Positions 11,758-24,575 are shown, numbered from the stretch's first letter. The stretch is 64,000 bases of DNA from Hirundichthys speculiger (GCA_018398805.1 JAGFBZ010000854.1:898782-962781); one strand, 5' to 3'. Numbers and translations: made by a program. The notes: generated from the letters alone by a model not told the origin.

Positions 11758-13380
11758 CGCCTTCAGAACTCTATCTTAAACTTCCATGGTTTGCCAAGTT
11801 TTTTTTATAGTGTAAATCTACCTAACTGAATCTACTAATCTACTGTAACTGAAACACCCATCTATCTATTATCTATATCCACTCCCATTTTACCCCTCAA
11901 AAACAGACATAACAATGTCCGGTTTTCCACAAAATTCCATAGATGTAATAAGCAGCCCATGAAGACCTCTAGAAGAAAATATTTCCATATAGTCACAGCA
12001 CCACCTATTGATAACGGTTCACCAAATTAGACAAGCACTTTTCAATTTGCATCAAATTTAGAAGTTGTACTGTACTGATAAAGCAACATAAGACACTAGC
12101 AGGAATTCTCTGAAGTTCCATAGCAAACACAAGACATACTTTATTGATCCATACAGCAGGACAGCAGGACACCTACATTTATGTAATAAATTCTCTGACT
12201 ACTTGGAGATGTGGGACCTTAATATCATATTTGCAGCATTATTTATATATTATTTTTATGGATTTAATGAGGCACAGCAGGAGTATTAAAACGTCTTACT
12301 CTTACTGTGTAAGCATCACTGATGTGCCATTATGTTAAGCTGTGCTGGGTGACTCGACATGGTTTTACACCATAGAACTCTCTGCAGGATACATTTCGAT
12401 ATACACACATATACTCACAGCAGGGTTTAGCTCATTACTGCCAGCTGAAATGGAGTGCAGCATACACTTTGGGATTAAATAGGTAAATAGTCAAACACAA
12501 CAGTGGGAACTGTTTTCTATGTCAGTGTTGTGTGAAAATGGTCATAGAACACTCGTCTCTTCACAGGACAGCTCAAGTAGAGCGTTTAGATCAGTGATTA
12601 TTCAGCTGCAGATGCATGCACTCGTCTGGTTTCACTGGTTATGGCATGAGGCCCATTCACCTCGTGTGTCAAAGCTGGAGATTTGATATCTATATTCCAG
12701 TCCAGAGTATCCCTCACACCTCTGAGAAATAGCTACATTATACAGTGCTGATAATCCTGTTCTTGCCAATATCTGGTCCTGCACACAAAATCCCACATTT
12801 TCAACAGTAAAATCTGACTGGGAAACAAATATATTCATTACACTGGGGAGGAAGGGTTTGCTCTGAGCAAACAGTAGGGTGTATGTTTGTGCCAGACATT
12901 GTTGTGTTAGTTTAATGTTCAGGTCTCTAGCCAGCTGGCTTCCCTGCCTTTGCCACAGGACGGACACAATGGACAGCCACATCCGTCCCCCTCTAATACT
13001 GGTGTGCTTGAGCACAATGTCTCTTTCTAAACGCTGCAACACACATCTACAACAGTGACATCTGGCGTATGCAACACTGGTTATGTTCTGCTGGTCAGAG
13101 TGCTTCTCTGCTGTCACAGAGTTTGTAGCATTCCTCACCTTGATAGAAGCACTGCAGGGGAAGATGCTGTTCATGCCTTTGCTCGTGTCAACACTGCTCT
13201 GCATTTAAGATGGTGAGGATTTTCCTCCTGGGCTACTCTTAGTTCCACAGCATGCATTGAAGGGTGTTTGGTGAGCAGGTTTACCTCATGGTAAGAGAGA
13301 TCATTCTGTCTCACAGCAGTGTTGTGCTTAGCTACAGCATAAGTGGAAATTAATTTAACAGAATTTGAATATCTGATTGA
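11758..13380. other. Mostly unannotated; one long minus-strand open frame (12632-13204) of unknown meaning
   Basis: No transposon ends are evident. The minus strand is open for 190 codons at 12632-13204. The peptide has several Cys and His residues but no pattern I recognise, no signal peptide and no membrane segment. No splice structure or partner exon could be defined, and codon use does not stand out. It may be chance, part of a noncoding RNA, or an undescribed exon. Confidence 0.35.
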
Positions 13381-13382
13381 GA

Positions 13383-13583
13383 TCACGTCTCTCCCGTGTT
13401 AGCCTCCCTCCATTGGCTCCCCGTGAAATTTAGAATTGAGTTTAAAATTCTGCTTCTCGCATATAAGGCCCTTAATGGCCTAGCTCTGTGATATTTACAA
13501 GACTTGATAACACGCTATGCGCCTAATAGAGCTCTTCGCTTTCAGAGTGTGGGATTACTCGTCGTTCCTAAAATATCAAAAAG
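13383..13583 (+). pseudogene. L2-like LINE, C-terminal reverse-transcriptase fragment
   Basis: The plus frame reads LASLHWLPVKFRIEFKILLL, YKALNGLAL and later APNRALRFQS and LLVVPK. This is the conserved HWLPV...FKILLL...LNGL C-terminal region of L2-group LINEs. About 65 codons remain, with an internal stop. A Tc1 element begins directly after it. Confidence 0.75.
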
Positions 13584-13585
13584 TA

Positions 13586-14330
13586 CAGTGGAGGAAATAA
13601 GTATTTGACCCCCCGCTGATTTTGGCAGTTTTTATACGAAGAAATAAATGAACAGTCTCAGTTATTTATGGCAGCTTTATATTAACAGTTATAGAAAGAA
13701 TATTTAAAAAAGATTTGAGAAAATTACACAAAATGAAAAATAAAAATGAATTTGCAAGTCATTGAGGGAACTAAGTATTTGATCCCCGACCAACCTTGAC
13801 CAGTGTTGGTTCCCACAGACCACTGGGATACTCCTAATCTCACTGAAGTAATTACCTGCATGAGACACCTGTTCCAAATTGTCACCTGTATAAAAAGCCA
13901 TCTGCCCACAGACTCAGTAATACTCCACCATCTCCACCATGGGCAAGACTAAAGAGCTGTCAAAAGATGTCAGGGACAAAGTTGTTGAACTCCACAAGGC
14001 TGGAATGGGCTACAAAACCATAGAAGCTGAATGAGAAGGTGACAACTGATGGTGCAATTATTCAGAAGTGGAAGAAGTACAACCTGACTGTTAATCGACC
14101 TAGGCTGGGGGCTCCATGGAAGATATCACCTCGTGGGGTCTCAATGATCATGAGAAAGGTTAGAGATCAGCCACGAACTACATGGGAGGAGCTGGTTAAT
14201 GATCTCAAGGCAGCTGGGACCACAGTCACCAAGAAAACTATTGGTAATACACTGAGACGCAATGGTTTAAAATCCTGCAGTGGTCCAAGGTCCCTCTGCT
14301 CAAGAAGGCTCACGTCCAGGTTGTTTTGCA
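13586..14330 (+). pseudogene. Tc1-type transposon, truncated, with decayed transposase
   Basis: Begins with CAGTGGAGGAAATAAGTATT after a TA (13584-13585), a typical Tc1 inverted end. At about 13939 a frame opens with [18 protein letters not shown] and [10 protein letters not shown], the first helix-turn-helix of Tc1 transposase, then hits a stop. From 14039 a second frame carries the rest of the DNA-binding region ([34 protein letters not shown] and [16 protein letters not shown]). Sequence is lost after about 14330, before the DDE catalytic core, and the right end is missing. Confidence 0.85.
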
Positions 14331-14369
14331 TCCACACACTGATCTGTTTGATGCAGTGACACAATGAAT

Positions 14370-14640
14370 CTACAGGCCCATGTTCTCCAATAACAATAGG
14401 GGTCCCAGGATTGACCCCTGGGGAACCCCACAGGTCATGGCCATTTGGTCTGAGACACAGTTACCAATTTCAAGAAAGTATCTCCTGTCCCTGAGATAGG
14501 ACCTGAACCAGTTTAAAGCATTTTCAGAGATTCCCACCAAGTCTTCTAATCTCTGTAATAAGATTGCCTGGTCAACTGTATCAAAGGCAGCGATTTGGTC
14601 CAGCAAAACTAAAACTGAGACTTTGCAAGTAAGATTGAAA
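14370..14640 (-). pseudogene. L2-like LINE reverse transcriptase fragment
   Basis: The minus-strand frame reads AAFDTVDQAILLQRLEDLVG, then ALNWFRSYLRDR and CGVPQGSILGPLL, the palm region of an L2-group reverse transcriptase including the GVPQGSILGP box. The frame ends just before the catalytic YADD motif. Its junction with the plus-strand Tc1 fragment lies within 14330-14370. Confidence 0.82.
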
Positions 14641-15249
14641 GTAAAGACTTGAAGCTCTGTTGAAGTTTTCCTGAAGTTTATTTTTTATTATTATTATTTA
14701 TTGCAATGCAAGAGGGTAAACAGCAAGTTGGAGATCATGGTGAATGAGCCCTGAAATGTGCTTTGACGATGAATTTAAGATTAAACTGACAGATTACAGA
14801 AGGTATAAGATCTATACATCTAACATCTACTCCCAGGCCAGAGCGTGCAAGCTGATTATAAACATTTCTATGTCTGGCCATCAAAACCCTTAACTAATTA
14901 TTAAGATCATTATAACACCATATCTATAGTTTCATTATTTCCCTTCCATTACCCATCAAAGAGCTCAAGTTAGTGCAGACATAATAGTCTGTGGACACTT
15001 ATAACAGAGATTTGTGCAGAACCACAGTGATAGAAAGTTTAAAACATCTCTTTTCTGTTTAAAATGAAAATTTTCTGATAAGTAAACATAAATAATGCCT
15101 TATAACCAGTGACATATGGTGAGATTCATGGCTGGTGAGGCACAGACTCCACCTAAATCAGATTTTAAAAAATGTATGATCCCAACAGAGTAATTCACCA
15201 TTTGGTCAGCAGTAGTTAGTAGATTATGTTTTATATTTCATATCAGCAT
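14641..15249. other. No recognisable feature
   Basis: AT-rich sequence with a short ATT repeat near 14690. I see no gene, RNA or transposon end. Confidence 0.5.
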
Positions 15250-15395
15250 CTTTTAAAAAGATTTTCTAGTGGCCTTTATTGGATAGAGAAAAAGCAATGG
15301 CAAAAAAGGGACACAACAACATACTACAACACTGGAAATTGAACACACAAACCACCATATGAGAGTCCACCCACTGAACCACTAGACTACTTAGT
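15250..15395 (-). mobile_element. tRNA-derived SINE, degraded copy
   Basis: Minus-strand copy. The tail region (complement of CTAGTGGCCTTTATTGGATA) matches the SINE at 34,747-34,946. The box-B area and the head near CCACTGAACCACTAG resemble the same SINE but are diverged. Confidence 0.55.
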
Positions 15396-16944
15396 ATATA
15401 CTATTGTAGGATCCTGACATTATACCGATTTTTAAAATTAAATTGTTCCATGCAATGCACACATCATGGGGGTTGACAAACAGTAGTGATATCTGTGTCA
15501 ATCACAAGCAACAGCAACATCAATAAAGGAAAAAAACGAGAAGCTGGAAAAATGGAAATGAATTCATGTAATAGAAAACATGTAAATGTAGCTTGATGGT
15601 GTAAAACTCTCATTTGGAAAAGTATGGAAAATACAAATGTATTAGGGATATAAGGGATATAGATAGCTTGAAGTTCACCTCGACAACAGACTGGACTGAA
15701 GACACAACACTGAGGTTGTTTTAAGACGGGACGGAGCAGACTACTTCTTGGAGAAGCCTTAGATCCTTCTGGTAAACAACAAGATGTCATCGGTTGAAAC
15801 ATTGTGGCACATTGGCTGTTCAGCTTGAGCAGAAAGATTCCAGATCTCTAGGAAAAAATCCTGAAGGACATTAATATTTCACTGGCGCGCATGACATGGC
15901 CTTGGAGTTGTGAGACAGACATCTTGTCTCCCCTGAGCCATAACTGTTTTTTTTTTTCTAGTTATGAACATCATAAGTGATTATCAAAACCTCATATATC
16001 TATCTATTTGTTCACCCTCAGTGATTCCTGCAAAAATCTGTCTTTAAAAAACTTTGTTTTTAAGCATGTCAGTGATTTTCTAGCTCATTTGTTAACAGAG
16101 TGGAGATACTCTGCTCATCTTTGCTTGCCAAAAATTCAGCCTTTAGTTGAAACTGCATTTTAATTAAATTATGATTACAGTCATCTGTTGACATAATCTG
16201 ATAGACTGTAGATGGATTCAATCTATTTTTTTATAGTCAAATTACCAATAAACCTGTTGTCATTCACTTATCACTTCTCTTATCACTTATGTTATTATTG
16301 TACCGTGAAACGAAAACTTACATTTTCAACGAGAAATATGTATATATATGTATAAAATCTTTATTTTAAAATGTATGATCTCTTGAAAATTAAAAAAAAA
16401 AAGAAAATGTGATTAATTTCCTGTTGCTGCTTTTTTTAAACTGCGATTCCTGCTTTAAAAATTGTCTGAAATTCAAAGACCACACAATAATAGCATGAAA
16501 ATGGTTTGACTCGCATAATAAGTCCTCTTCTGCAGCTTCCTCTAGTTTCCTGGAGGGGTGATTAATGTTGGATGGAGTCATGTCTATCTTGTTTGTGTCA
16601 ACTGGTCAGAAGAAGTTAAAGTTGCATGATTCTGCTGTGATGTTTTAAGAGGCCGTCTGATTCTTAATAATTCTTCTACTGGGATGTTCCACCCTCAACA
16701 CTGAAGTAACCATCAGCTTCTCGATGCCTTCTGTTGTCTCTGACATTGGCAGTAACAAAAAGAGACAAATGTGTGTGTTCTGAGGCACCTAAACACAACA
16801 CACACACATTGATGGTCACACAGTGGCAGACATGCAGATAAAAAGAGTGCTCCACACAGACACACCCTCCCTTGTTTTCTCGAAATGATTTATCTGCTCT
16901 GATTTGGAAGAAATGATTCAATGTAATGAAACCGACAGGGAAGA
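15396..16944. other. No recognisable feature
   Basis: AT-rich, with short homopolymer tracts around 15947 and 16391. Open frames on the minus strand (15464-15802, 16390-16581, 16676-16921) have no recognisable motif. Confidence 0.5.
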
Positions 16945-17410
16945 TGATTTTTTTAAATTCATTTCAGGACAGAGCGGGCCACGGCCCTCCTTTCATGCTA
17001 GACAGCTTGTATAAACACCGCCAATGAGTTTGGAGTTTTCCCATTACCCCCTCACACCCTCTCATCATTGGCACACTCCGCTGGACAGTCCATCTAATGA
17101 AGGTCTGAAAATTCATTGCAGAGCGCCTCGGAGAACCTCGCAGACAATCTTTCGATAACTATCCTCTCCTTAATCAATTTACAGGTCATGAGCTGCGGGC
17201 TCAACTCGATGATTATTGTCATGCCGAGGCGGCGTGCTCATCGCTCGCTTGTCTAACCTCGCTAACACCCCGAGAGCAGGCAGTGAGATTGAACGATAAA
17301 GTTGTCTCTGCAAACCCATTCTGATTTAGAGCCCCTCGTAAAATTGATACTTATTTTTCTCTTCTGTGGTGCTCACTCAAGTGCGATATCATAAACTGTA
17401 CCTCCTCTCC
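16945..17410. promoter_or_regulatory. Candidate conserved noncoding element (possible enhancer)
   Basis: This stretch differs from its surroundings. It is balanced in base composition, has no homopolymers and no long open frame on either strand, and is dense in TAAT/ATTA-type and other compact motifs (for example CCTTAATCAATTTACAGG at about 17168 and CGATGATTATTGTCATG at about 17206). Such texture is typical of developmental conserved noncoding elements. Conservation itself was not tested, so the call is inference. Confidence 0.45.
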
Positions 17411-18039
17411 TTTTTCTTCTTTTTTTTTTCTCCCCTCATTTGGGGATTTAAGTTAGTGGGTCACAGGGGTCAGTGAGCAGGGCTCTCTATGTCAGTGATC
17501 ATCAGGCGACTGCCTCGTCTGGGATCAGTTCAGCTGAAGAGAAGAAAAATGGAAATCCTTGAGTCACACTAAACACTAAAGATGTGTGAGATCGGTTCTC
17601 CAAGTGCTTTGAACGGTTTTATTTTTCACAGCATGGTATTTTTGGACCCACCATTGACCACCACCTTTTAATTGTTGTCATTTTTTCGCTACATCTATTA
17701 GCACCAAGAGAGGTGGACCAACACATCGAAGAAGGCTCGTGCTCTCAGTTTGTCACCTGCAGCGCTAAAGTGGTTCTTACCTGTCAGTTTCTGACTGAAG
17801 GAAATATAGATTTAAGCATTGTGACCAAACAAAACCATTTAAATTATACAAACATCATATAACACTGTCTTGCTTTGACCATCAGCTGTATGGTTATTCT
17901 CTTCTACACTCCCTTTGAGCCATTGTGTTTCTGTGTTACATTTGGGACATGTGCATGTCCAACACTGACCAGTACACAGGAGATAAGATCTGCGTCTATT
18001 TCTAACCTGCTTAAAGAGAGTAAATGGTATTATTTTTAC

Positions 18040-18058
18040 TGTGTGTGTGTGTGTGTGC
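18040..18058. repeat. (TG)n microsatellite
   Basis: Short uninterrupted GT dinucleotide repeat. Confidence 0.9.
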
Positions 18059-18479
18059 GCATGGGTGAAACTATGCATCCCATCCCATTTCCAAAAAGGA
18101 AAGGATGGTGTTTAAATTGTAAATAATTGTAAATAAAATAGAAAATGGTAAATGCTTTTTTGTTTTAAATCTGATGTCACCAACATGGTTCAACATCTTT
18201 TTGGGATAGAATCATGTTTTCCTCTTTTCGGCGTGAACTCTTATTAATAACAATCTGTAAACATTTGGGAACTGAGGAAACTAAATGCTCAGATTTTCCT
18301 GTTCAATCTTGAAACAGAATTTCATCTTGACTGTTCTGAGATCACCTGGCCAGTAGAAAATATGACTGCTTTCAGCAATTTTGAAGTGATCATGGTTGTT
18401 TTGAATATTGGCTTTTGGGCCCTCCTCTATGAGTCATTGCAAAAAAAACCCCTCATAGTGGCGACTGGTTTGATTGTTC

Positions 18480-18503
18480 TGAATAGAATAGAATAGAATA
18501 GAA
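18480..18503. repeat. (GAATA)n short repeat
   Basis: Four tandem GAATA units. Such pentamers are often LINE 3' tails on the opposite strand, but no LINE body is visible here. Confidence 0.85.
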
Positions 18504-18944
18504 CAATTGTGGAGGAAATTTTTATTTGGTTTATTCATCTTGTAATTTTGTTCATTTTATTTGCCTTTAACAATATGCTTAAAAGTGATTCATTGATCAA
18601 GGAGACACAGCAGGGGTCAGCTGTGATTCTGAATAAATATTCCTAAATTCAGTCAACATCAAGTAAATAACATCTTGATCAAGGAACTGTGTAACGTCCC
18701 TAAATTCAATCAGTCTGTTTTAAGACAAATGTCCCTTTGCCACCTGCTCTGTATGCAAAAACCTGTGGAAGAATCAACACCCTTTGTTTTTGTATAATAG
18801 AAAGCCGTCCTCATTCAGTATTCTGCAGAGTACTGACTGACAGCTCTCCTTATGTGCACATAAGATTTTTCTATTTTTGTCTCTTTTCTCTTTAATAAAT
18901 TCTATTCTGATTTACTCATCGAGATTGGATCTTATTTTTTCCAC

Positions 18945-19576
18945 AACACTTTATTAATCCCACACCGGGGAAATTCACTTGCAACAGCAGCATGAGTTGG
19001 ACAGATGAAAAAGTAAAAAAATTGTCAAAAAAATTGCACAGCGTTAGTAGTAAGTACTTATGAAAATAGACTCAAAAGTAATAATAATATAAAATGTATA
19101 TATAGCTCTTAGAAAATATAAAAAAAATTAACCAATTGTTAGAAAATAAGCCATCTATACAGGAGTGTTTACAATATCTACACATATATGAACAATTCGC
19201 CTATTGATAAATAGAGATTTTACAGTGGGGTCCAATATAATTGATTAATATGGATTAGATAAGTAAGGATATAAACAGAAAAGATATTGCACAATGTAGG
19301 AGGTGACGGGTTATACAGCAGATAGAAAAAGGTGTCCATTAAGTCCTGCTGTTGAAGAGTCTGACGGCTGACGGGATGAAGGACCTGCGGTAACGTTCCT
19401 GCAACAGTCTGCTGCTGAACGAGCTTTCAGTGATTTTAGTCTCATACAGGAGATGAGAGCTGTTGTCACTGATGGATCTCAGTTTTGTTAACACCCTCTT
19501 ATCACCCACCACCTCGATGGTCTCCAGGGGACAGTCCAGGACTGAGCTGGCTCTCCGGACCAGCTGGTTCTGTCTT
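18945..19576 (-). mobile_element. CR1/Rex1-like LINE 3' end
   Basis: On the minus strand the C-terminal coding tail is visible near 19580-19340 (broken by frameshifts; YRRSFIP-type context, ending in a phrase resembling PSDSSTAGL). It is followed by a 3' UTR that ends in a GGGATTAATAAAGT-like motif, seen as its complement at 18950-18975. The same 3' motif ends the plus-strand LINE at 52,265-52,570. Truncated at its 5' side. Confidence 0.6.
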
Positions 19577-22500
19577 TAATTGAACGTCATGTATTCTTAT
19601 TGAACAGATTTTACTACGTTGGGAAAAAAATACAGAAAAAAAACACCTATGAAAACCATGAAATAATATTCAAATTTTCCAGATGTGAATATTATTCAAG
19701 GACAAGTCAAAATGATTATAAGATGGTAAAACTGATAAGCGGACAAGTGGACCAGGAATAATGAAGGAGGTAAAATGACAATAAAATAAAATAAACAATA
19801 AATTTAAATACTCGCAGAATGTTAATATTCTCCAAAAAATAAAAGTAAACTCAGCTTAAATTCAGATGTGTAGAAATTGATTTTGATTCATTTTGGTCAA
19901 TTAAAGAAAATGACGTGAATCTGAGTTAATCACTTTCCTATTTATGGCATTTGCACGTGAATCATAATTCTGCCAGAAGTCCTGCTGAGCCAAGGTGCTG
20001 ATTTTAGGACTGTTTTGGGTTTGAGTCTCAATTTTTCTTTTTTTTTCATATTTTCTTGGCTTGGACTGCTTACCTTTTCTGTTGCCTCATTTTCTGATTT
20101 GCTTTGACAGTTTGTTGAGTTCTGATTTACTTCCTTTTGTTCATCTCCCTGATTGTTTGTATGTTCTTCATCTCATTTGTCTTGACTTCTGTTTGTCACC
20201 CATGTTGTTGCCCTGCTGTCTCTCAGACAGATTCTTTATGGGCTTACATCTGTTAGGTTTGCTTTCTGGATAAATGAAAAACATTTTTCTGTGGATTTTC
20301 CAGCCTCCTGTTCTCCTACATTTGGGTCCTAACAGAATGAACCAGCCACAGAGCTAAATTAGCTGTTTTCAGGTTTTCCTCTAAATTAAGCCAATAGGGT
20401 AACTAAGGTTTACATTTACCATCTTTCATTTACCAACACTATTTTTTTATGCACTCATAATGAACTGAAACTGAATCGAGAAAAGCTTTGTCTCATTTAC
20501 GTATTTTAAAAGCTTCATGTTTATGTTTTGACAGTCATCTTTTTCACAAACTCCTCTTCCCTCAATAAAGCCTGTCCCATACACATAATAGTAGTTTGAC
20601 AGTTATAAATGCAAGCGTTTTGTACTGCTCGCTCTCTCTCTCTCTTTTTTAAAATATGTATTTCCTTCTCCTTTTGGATTTTTTCATGCCTGTCTTCATT
20701 TCAATTATTGATTGTCGGGCATTTGCATAATTCAGTCAGTGTACAGGAAAAATGTACTGATCCTGGCATTTCTGTCTTTGTTAAAGTAAATTGAAGTAAT
20801 AGGACATTTTCTGATAACTAACAGGTTCTAATAAATTGAAAAACTGAAAAGTATGCCAGCTGTTGCATACACACTGGATAACTACTGTAGTCTCAGTCTT
20901 CTGAGTTCAAACCTGCAGCTGATTTTAATTTACTCTGTTTGGGTGGGTCTTATTTACCCCACTCCCACCCTAGTGTGGCTTTCATCTCTCTGTTTGAGGT
21001 TAGGTATCATCAAAGCTCTGAGTGTCCTGCTCCTGGATTAAAACCTGATACACTTATTGAGCAGCTTTGCATTTTGAGAGGTAGGTGGCGCTGTGTTCCA
21101 CTGAGGCGTACATCCAGAGCAGAGCATCCCACATTGTTATGGGAAAACAATGTGGGAGGTTCAAGCAAAGCCTTTCTGTGAAAGCTAATAGTAAGACTAT
21201 AATTACTTGTGTAGAAAGCAAAACTTAAGGGCATTTTAGATGTCTTTAAAAATATATAGCTTACTTGCAATTTAGATAATCAGCATAAAAATAGAGAAAT
21301 TATTTGAGAAATAGGTTATGTATTTTGTTAACAGATGTTAAGACTGTAAACTTTACATTACTTTAGTATAACTAAAGTAACTTTAGTATAACTAAGTAAC
21401 TTTAGTATAACTAAGTAACTTTAGTATAATTAAAGTAATACTGTCAAATCCTAATTTAAGAAACAATGGCAGGTACAAAAATTCTCCTGGCAGCAGAAAA
21501 TCCTTTAAGCCAAACAGTGGAAAGGAAAAACTCCATTACAAGAGGAAGAAAAGGAAGACAGGAAGAAGAGAGGAGGGAGATAGAACAGAGATGATGGAAG
21601 ACAGGGAAAGACGAGGCAGATATATCCTGGCAATATTAATTAGGACAAAATATATTAATAGTAATTATCTATTAGCTGGAGAACAAAGAATTCCACCCAT
21701 GTACATTATTACCACATGCACTACAAAGATGACTATATAAACAGAATCAGTAATACTGAGGTGGTCAGAGGGTCAAACTGCAGGTCAGTATGTAGCTCTG
21801 GAAACCCTGGACTGCAGAAAGAAAAAAAAAAACAAGAACAATGAAGTGCAGTTAGATTTATGAGGTTCTTCTAATTAACTATGGAACATGGAGGTAAATG
21901 GAAATTTACTCAGCATTCAGTGGTCAATCAAGGAACTGCAATTAAATTCACTTTCTGGTTCACATAAGGCTCCTTGGTCCAGACCACAGACATAATCAAC
22001 GACTAATTGTAATGTTTTTGGATTTTTATAGACAAGTGTTCATAAAGCCACTCTTGGTGGTTCGAACCCAGATTTTTAATTATGTATAATATGATGCCTT
22101 TACAATTCATTTTTTTTCATCTGCAGGCGTCTCATAATTGTGGTTACAGGAAACTAGCATGAAATCTCTCAATATCTCCACCCCACCACCTCCACACACT
22201 TCCTTACTTCTTGACTCTGCTCTTACAGTTTAATCACACATTTAAAGGTCCTCCAGTCTGCTGGGTCTTTCTATTCTTCACACAGCTCTCTCTTTCTTGG
22301 CTGGAAGCAAATATGGTTCATTACATTTTTAATGTTATTTGTAATTGCTTGGCACATTCAACACATCACGAGCAAATCAGTTTTGCACAGTTTGTTTGGT
22401 GTGCAATACGTCCTCAGCAAGTGTTGTATTTAACAGCAGTCACATCAGGTCATATCACTCAAGTTGAAGAAGTTTGAATGTAAAACACTGGGTTACAGCT

Positions 22501-22934
22501 GGTGGAAAATAGTTCCCTGTTGTTCCATTCTATATTTATAGATCTTTTATTGTGCAAAAAACAGTTAGACACATTTCTCTACATTTTATGAATAACGATG
22601 TGGCCATTTTTCTCTCGTCCCATTTCACTGCCCCACTTTAATCATTAAGATATTCTTATATTGCCTAGTTGTTAAATTACTTTGCTGAAGGGATCTGATT
22701 TGTGGGTTATCAGTCTCTCTTTCTGACACCTGGAAGTTGGAGGTGCTCAAATTATTAGTAGATGACCACTAAGCTTAAACTAGCCCTGACTAGGGATCTG
22801 GATGATCACATGCTGCAGGTCATGGACTCCATCACATTACATCAGATCATATCACATCACATATATACAGTATCACATATATAATATATTGCACTGCTAC
22901 CGTGTGAGAAATGATTAAAAAAATAATCAACAGG
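19577..22934. other. No gene recognised; one small tandem repeat
   Basis: AT-rich sequence. A pyrimidine-rich stretch at 20,010-20,340 ending CCTAACAG could be a decayed LTR, but no paired end or TSD was found. Aside from the tandem repeat at 21,358-21,440, nothing is identifiable. Confidence 0.45.
21358..21440. repeat. Tandem repeat of a 17-20 bp unit
   Basis: About four copies of TAACTTTAGTATAACTAAG with small length changes. Confidence 0.85.
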
Positions 22935-23815
22935 TACTGGGCCTGTTGTTACAGGTCTTCCAGTTCCTGTACAAACGGAGTGAGAGTTTGGTCTTCCAGC
23001 AGAAAGGAGATATTTCCTGGCTAGGATGTACAGAGAGCCAGTGAAGTGACATTTTTACTGTCTTGTTTTGTTCTAATGAAGTGTTTTGTAGTGAAGTAAG
23101 TGGCCCCTTTTCACTGATTCTGTTCATAATGTTGATGGACAGAATTTCTAAAGAGTGGAGGGGTTCCAGTTTGGTTCCAGTTAGGCAGATGATGTGGTCC
23201 TGTTGGCGCCACCATAAGGGTCTATTCAGCTTTCACTGGAGCGGTTCACAGCCGAGTGTGAAGCGGCAGGGATGGGAATCAACATCTCCAAATCTGAGAC
23301 CATGGTTCTCAGTTGGAAAAGGGTAGAATAGCCTTCTCCACGGTTGGGAGTGAGGTTCTGCCTCAAGTTGAGGAGTTTAAGTATTTAGGGGTCTTGTTGA
23401 TGAGTGGAGGAAGAATGGCACAGAAGATCGGTAGCTCTGCTCCAGTCTGTTGTGGTGAAGAGAGAGCTGAGCCAAAAGGCAAGACTGTCTGTTTACAGGT
23501 CAGTCTTTGTTCCTATGGTGATGGAATTTGTTTCCTCCATAGGGTGGCTGGAGTTTCCCTTAGAGATGTGAAGTTCAGTCATCCAGCAGAGACTCAGAGT
23601 AAAGCTGCTGCTTCCTTACATCAAGAGGAGCCAGTTGAGGTAGTTCAGGCATCTAGTTGGAATGCGGCCTCAACACCTCCCTGGAGAGGTGTTTCAGGCA
23701 TGTCCAACTGGAAGAAGACCATAAGGCAGACCCTGGACACGCTGGAGAGATTACATCTCTTGGCTGGCCTGAAAGCACCTTGGTGTCTCCTGGATAACTG
23801 AACTTCCCACCCAGA
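22935..23815 (+). pseudogene. RTE/Rex3-like LINE, reverse transcriptase C-terminal half
   Basis: Plus-strand pieces in several frames follow the order of a teleost RTE LINE. They are FLYKRSESLV, then GPFSLILFIMLMDRISKEW, an ADD-box region broken by a frameshift at about 23190, ISKSE-like residues, LPQVEEFKYLGVLLMSGGRM (about 23350), FLHRVAGVSLRD (about 23530) and WRGVSGMSNWKKT...DTLERLHLL at 23,680-23,780. Stops and frameshifts make it non-functional. The 3' end decays near 23,815. Confidence 0.8.
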
Positions 23816-23936
23816 GTCTCTCTGAGGGAGACTCAGAAACAGAAAATGTAAATCTATACACGCTGGGCTGCTATTAATGCTCACTCCACTTTTTATCTAA
23901 CCCCGTTTTCGTTCTGCTATCCCACGACACACACTC

Positions 23937-23995
23937 CATTACCCATAAGGCCACACCATTACCCATAAGGCCACACCATTACCCATAAGGCCACC
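23937..23995. repeat. Three tandem copies of a 21-bp unit
   Basis: The unit CATTACCCATAAGGCCACAC recurs three times with no differences in its core. Confidence 0.92.
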
Positions 23996-24059
23996 TTCTT
24001 AAAGGGGCCAGGCTGGCTCACAGCATTTCTTCACTGTGAGAGAACGCGCACAACATCCT

Positions 24060-24176
24060 GTGATGTTTCTGGAATTTTTTCTTGATTTTTTTATTTTATT
24101 ATATATTTCTGAAAAATCCATGAATAACTAAAACCGCGGAACTTAAAGCGTGAATTGGAAAGGGATCACTGTATAC
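24060..24176. mobile_element. Pogo/Tigger-like DNA transposon end
   Basis: The minus-strand reading starts CAGTGATCCCTTTCCAATTC directly next to a TA and continues with a CGCGGTTTTAG-like stretch. This resembles the ends of pogo-group MITEs. Only one end is visible. Confidence 0.45.
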
Positions 24177-24181
24177 CTGAT

Positions 24182-24335
24182 AAATGATTGTTTTAGCGCC
24201 CCCTGCTGTTAGTTGATAGACTGAAAATTTTGGGTATTGAACACGGCCGATACTCGGGCCGACGGCCGTGGACCGGACCGGACGGCTGTTCTGGACTTTT
24301 CCAGAATGCACAGATTACCAGTCCGCCCCTGTTTG
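24182..24335 (-). mobile_element. hAT terminal fragment (same type as the element at 56.9-57.7 kb)
   Basis: Read on the minus strand it begins AGGGGCGGACTGGTAATCTG and continues into a GC-rich region. This resembles the start of the hAT at 56,918 (GGCATGGACTGGCCATCGGG). No second end was found. Confidence 0.5.
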
Positions 24336-24419
24336 GCAGTAAATGTGAAAAGAAAGGGCCAGTCTCAGGTGGGAATTCACTGAACTCTTACACTTCATGG
24401 CGGTAACTTTAATGTTACA

Positions 24420-24575
24420 GTAACTTTAATGCGTGGCTTTATTTCTAGAAGGCGGCGCCGCTACGTCGACTTGGACCATGTACTGGAAATGTAATTTCAG
24501 TGTGTTGGGACGCTGGCGCAGTGACAATAAAGGCATTCTGTATTCTGTATTGTGTGATGAAGGTGGCTTTAAAGA
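24420..24575 (+). mobile_element. LINE-like 3' end
   Basis: CGCTGGCGCAGTGACAATAA followed by AGGCATTCTGTATTCTGTAT resembles a LINE 3' UTR with an AATAAA-like signal and a short repeated tail. The body is missing, so the class is uncertain. Confidence 0.4.

Larger units (their letters stand above)
17411..18944. other. No gene recognised; simple repeats only
   Basis: Holds a (TG)n tract at 18040-18058 and a short pentanucleotide repeat at 18480-18503. Open frames across 17839-18126 on both strands are partly simple-repeat translations. Nothing else is identifiable. Confidence 0.5.

Noticed and set aside
20010..20340. Possible solo LTR
   Set aside because: Pyrimidine-rich texture only; neither paired ends nor a duplication could be found.
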